Assembly: GCF_017592545.1 (NCBI RefSeq)
Contig: NZ_JAGFOA010000002.1
Coordinates: forward strand, 248,001-312,000
Length of the DNA stretch: 64,000 nt
Direction: 5' to 3'
DNA from: Microbacterium stercoris
Lineage (GTDB): Bacteria; Actinomycetota; Actinomycetes; Actinomycetales; Microbacteriaceae
In this document: in pieces, positions 62,438 through 64,000 of the stretch
Position numbering within the stretch: the stretch's first letter is position 1
Layout of the letters: every line of letters begins with the position of its first letter
The notes under the pieces: model-generated
Told to the model about the DNA's origin: nothing
Databases searched by the model: none
The model's input: the letters and a program-made list of their open reading frames with translations, nothing else
Program-made: the position numbers and the translations under genes

Positions 62438-62443
62438 GCTCGC

Positions 62444-62449
62444 AGTCTA
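62444..62449 (-). promoter_or_regulatory. Leaderless -10 element (TAGACT)
   Basis: TAGACT on the minus strand, 6 nt before the IclR GTG. Confidence 0.58.
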
Positions 62450-62458
62450 CCGATCCTC

Positions 62459-62472
62459 GTTGCCATATCAAC
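62459..62472. promoter_or_regulatory. IclR operator candidate (GTTG-N6-CAAC)
   Basis: GTTGCCATATCAAC is an inverted repeat lying between the IclR -10 and the -35 of the ABC operon, placed to affect both. Confidence 0.45.
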
Positions 62473-62480
62473 AACCTCCT

Positions 62481-62508
62481 TTGACGAAATGGACACGCGA
62501 GCTACCGT
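62481..62508 (+). promoter_or_regulatory. Promoter of the ABC importer operon
   Basis: TTGACG and TACCGT with 16-bp spacing. Transcription should begin near 62515, downstream of the in-frame ATG at 62489, which rules that ATG out as the start. Confidence 0.65.
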
Positions 62509-62554
62509 GAGTCCTACGCCCGGTACCGGCCTCAACGACGAGACAGGAGCCCTC

Positions 62555-63220
62555 TTGACCGGATTCAACTGGAACGACCTCATGGTCTTCCTCACCCGTC
62601 GCGCGGACGACATCCTCGAGCTCACGCGCGATCACCTCGTCGTGGTTCTCATCTCGGTCGCCCTGGCGGCGCTCATCGGCATCGGCCTGGGCATCCTGGT
62701 CCGAAACCGCCGCATCGCCCGCACGACGGTGCTCACCGCCGCCGCGGTCGCGATCACGATCCCGTCGCTCGCGCTCCTCGCCCTGCTGAGCCCGGTGCTC
62801 GGCCTCGGCTGGCTGCCGACCGTCGTCGCCCTCGTCTTCTACTCGCTGCTCCCCGTCGTCCGGAACACGGTGGTCGGCCTCCGCGAGGTGCCGCTGTCGG
62901 TGCTCGAATCAGCACGCGGCATGGGGCTCGGGCCCACGCGCATCCTCTTCACGGTGCAGCTCCCGATCGCGTGGCCCGTCATCATGACCGGCATCCGCGT
63001 CGCCGCCCAGCTCACCGTCGGCATCGCGGCGATCGCCGCCTACGTCGCCGGCCCCGGGCTCGGCGAGTACATCTTCAAGGGCCTGAGCTCGCTCGGCTCG
63101 AAGAACGCGCTCAACTACGCGCTCACGGGCACCGTCGCCGCGATCATCCTCGCGCTCGTCCTCGACGGCATCCTCGTGCTCGTCTCCCGCCTCACCACTT
63201 CAAGGGGTCTCCGTGCCTGA
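62555..63220 (+). CDS. Osmoprotectant-type ABC transporter permease (OpuCB/ProW-like)
   Basis: A 221-residue permease with about six membrane segments and the inner-membrane EAA loop (GLREVPLSVLESARGMGLGPTRILFTVQLPIAWPVIMTGIR, about 125-165), typical of quaternary-amine/glycine betaine importers. The start chosen is TTG 62555, with AGGAG 5 nt upstream and downstream of the promoter; an in-frame ATG at 62489 lies before the transcription start. Divergent IclR control suggests use in catabolism of the compound (for example choline or carnitine) rather than only osmotic stress; inferred. Confidence 0.87.
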   Translation: MTGFNWNDLMVFLTRRADDILELTRDHLVVVLISVALAALIGIGLGILVRNRRIARTTVLTAAAVAITIPSLALLALLSPVLGLGWLPTVVALVFYSLLPVVRNTVVGLREVPLSVLESARGMGLGPTRILFTVQLPIAWPVIMTGIRVAAQLTVGIAAIAAYVAGPGLGEYIFKGLSSLGSKNALNYALTGTVAAIILALVLDGILVLVSRLTTSRGLRA

Positions 63221-64000
63221 CACCACCACGAACACCGGCGTTCTCACCTCGCTCGCAGCGCAGCAGGGCGGCGTCGACATCGTCCTCGACCACATCACGA
63301 AGCAGTACCCGGGGCAGCAGACCCCCGCCGTGGAGGACTTCTCGATGCGGGTCGAGCCCGGCGAACTGATCATGTTCGTCGGCCCCAGCGGCTGCGGCAA
63401 GACCACGACGATGAAGATGATCAACCGCATCATCGAGCCGACGTCCGGATCGATCCGCATCAACGGCGATGACGTGCTGTCGCTCGACGGCAACGAGCTG
63501 CGCCGCCACATCGGCTATGTCATCCAGCAGATCGGCCTGTTCCCGCACTTCACGATCGCCGAGAACATCGCGATCGTGCCCAAGCTGCTCGGCTGGTCCA
63601 AGGCCCGCATCGCCGAGCGCGTCGACGAGCTCCTGCGCACGGTGCAGCTCGACCCCGGCACCTTCGCGCACCGCTACCCGCGCCAGCTCTCGGGCGGACA
63701 GCAGCAGCGCGTGGGTGTCGCCAGGGCCCTCGCCGCCGACCCGCCCGTCATGCTCATGGACGAGCCGTTCGGTGCGACCGACCCGATCACCCGCGAGAAG
63801 CTGCAGGCGGAGTTCCTGCGCCTGCAGGCCGATATCGGCAAGACGATCATCTTCGTCACGCACGACTTCGAAGAGGCGATCCGCATGGGCGACCGCATCG
63901 CCGTGCTGAGCGACCGCAGCCAGATCGAGCAGTTCGACACCCCGGCGCGCATCCTCGCGGAGCCCGCGAACGACTACGTCCGCTCCTTCATCGGCGAGGG
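63213..64000 (+). CDS. Osmoprotectant-type ABC transporter ATPase (3' truncated by window)
   Basis: The first 262 codons of an OpuCA/ProV-like ATPase. Walker A GPSGCGKTT is at about 57-65, the Q-loop QQIGLFPHFT near 107, the signature LSGGQQQR near 157, Walker B VMLMDEPFGA near 175-184, and the switch His in IFVTHDFEEA near 212. GTG start overlaps the permease stop by 8 bp, with AAGGGG upstream. The end, including any CBS domains, is outside the window, as would be the substrate-binding protein. Confidence 0.92.
   Translation, partial: MPDTTTNTGVLTSLAAQQGGVDIVLDHITKQYPGQQTPAVEDFSMRVEPGELIMFVGPSGCGKTTTMKMINRIIEPTSGSIRINGDDVLSLDGNELRRHIGYVIQQIGLFPHFTIAENIAIVPKLLGWSKARIAERVDELLRTVQLDPGTFAHRYPRQLSGGQQQRVGVARALAADPPVMLMDEPFGATDPITREKLQAEFLRLQADIGKTIIFVTHDFEEAIRMGDRIAVLSDRSQIEQFDTPARILAEPANDYVRSFIGE

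Noticed and set aside
62489..62554. In-frame ATG extension of the ABC permease
   Set aside because: It lies between the -35 and -10 region of the likely promoter and lacks a ribosome-binding site; TTG 62555 has AGGAG 5 nt upstream.

Overview
The window is a 64 kb piece of a high-GC Gram-positive chromosome, most likely Microbacterium or a close relative in the Microbacteriaceae. This is inferred from the G+C-rich codon use, a DUF222-HNH (13E12-type) gene with a LexA-type box, a LytR-CpsA-Psr protein, GPH-transporter/GH3 operons, an LAxTG-type surface anchor, and many TANNNT-N6/7-ATG leaderless promoters. No genus-level marker such as rRNA is present. Gene order is dense and mostly chromosomal; two stretches look acquired (about 8.0-10.1 kb and 46.0-51.2 kb).

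Layout. 0-7.4 kb: 3' part of lysS, a DUF4192 gene, cardiolipin synthase, a diacylglycerol-kinase-type lipid kinase, and a lysine 2-monooxygenase/5-aminovaleramidase pair (davB-davA) for lysine catabolism. 8.0-10.1 kb: a two-gene cassette (MazG-like pyrophosphohydrolase plus GIY-YIG/DUF2075 helicase) bracketed by 23-bp near-identical palindromic repeats, a candidate defence unit. 10.1-18.1 kb: SOS-box-controlled DUF222-HNH gene, serS, HAD phosphatase, leucine/valine dehydrogenase, M20 peptidase, tRNA-Ser(UGA), LCP protein, tRNA-Ser(GCU). 18.2-25.1 kb: a tandem (two-HTH) TetR regulator divergent from a GPH-type sugar transporter and two GH3 glycosidases, with two direct-repeat operators 22 bp apart between them. 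25.1-36.7 kb: TspO, an MFS exporter with its TetR, a CoA-transferase, an Fpg/Nei glycosylase, a DUF3516 Ski2-like helicase, a NarL/DesK two-component pair and a KdpE/short-KdpD pair.

37.1-43.4 kb: a giant secreted adhesin of about 2,090 residues with a dozen Ig-like repeats and a C-terminal LAATG sorting signal, followed by a long-form GAPDH and an unknown gene. 45.9-51.2 kb: tRNA-Arg(ACG) followed by a 5.1-kb segment between two copies of a 70-bp direct repeat (67/70 identical) that starts in the last bases of the tRNA. The segment carries a frameshifted RHS remnant, an A+T-rich orphan gene in the immunity-gene position, and a TetR/NCS1-permease/amidohydrolase module. 51.4-53.5 kb: an overlapping pair of unrecognised genes, the second TPR-like. 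53.5-64 kb: MarR and DUF2207 genes, a DedA-histidine kinase-response regulator operon, an acyltransferase, a TetR/DUF4386 pair, and an IclR regulator divergent from an osmoprotectant-type ABC importer cut by the window end.

Regulation is unusually readable. At least fifteen genes have a TANNNT hexamer exactly 6-7 nt before the start codon, many regulators sit divergently from their likely targets with visible operators, and many operons are coupled by ATGA/GTGA overlaps.
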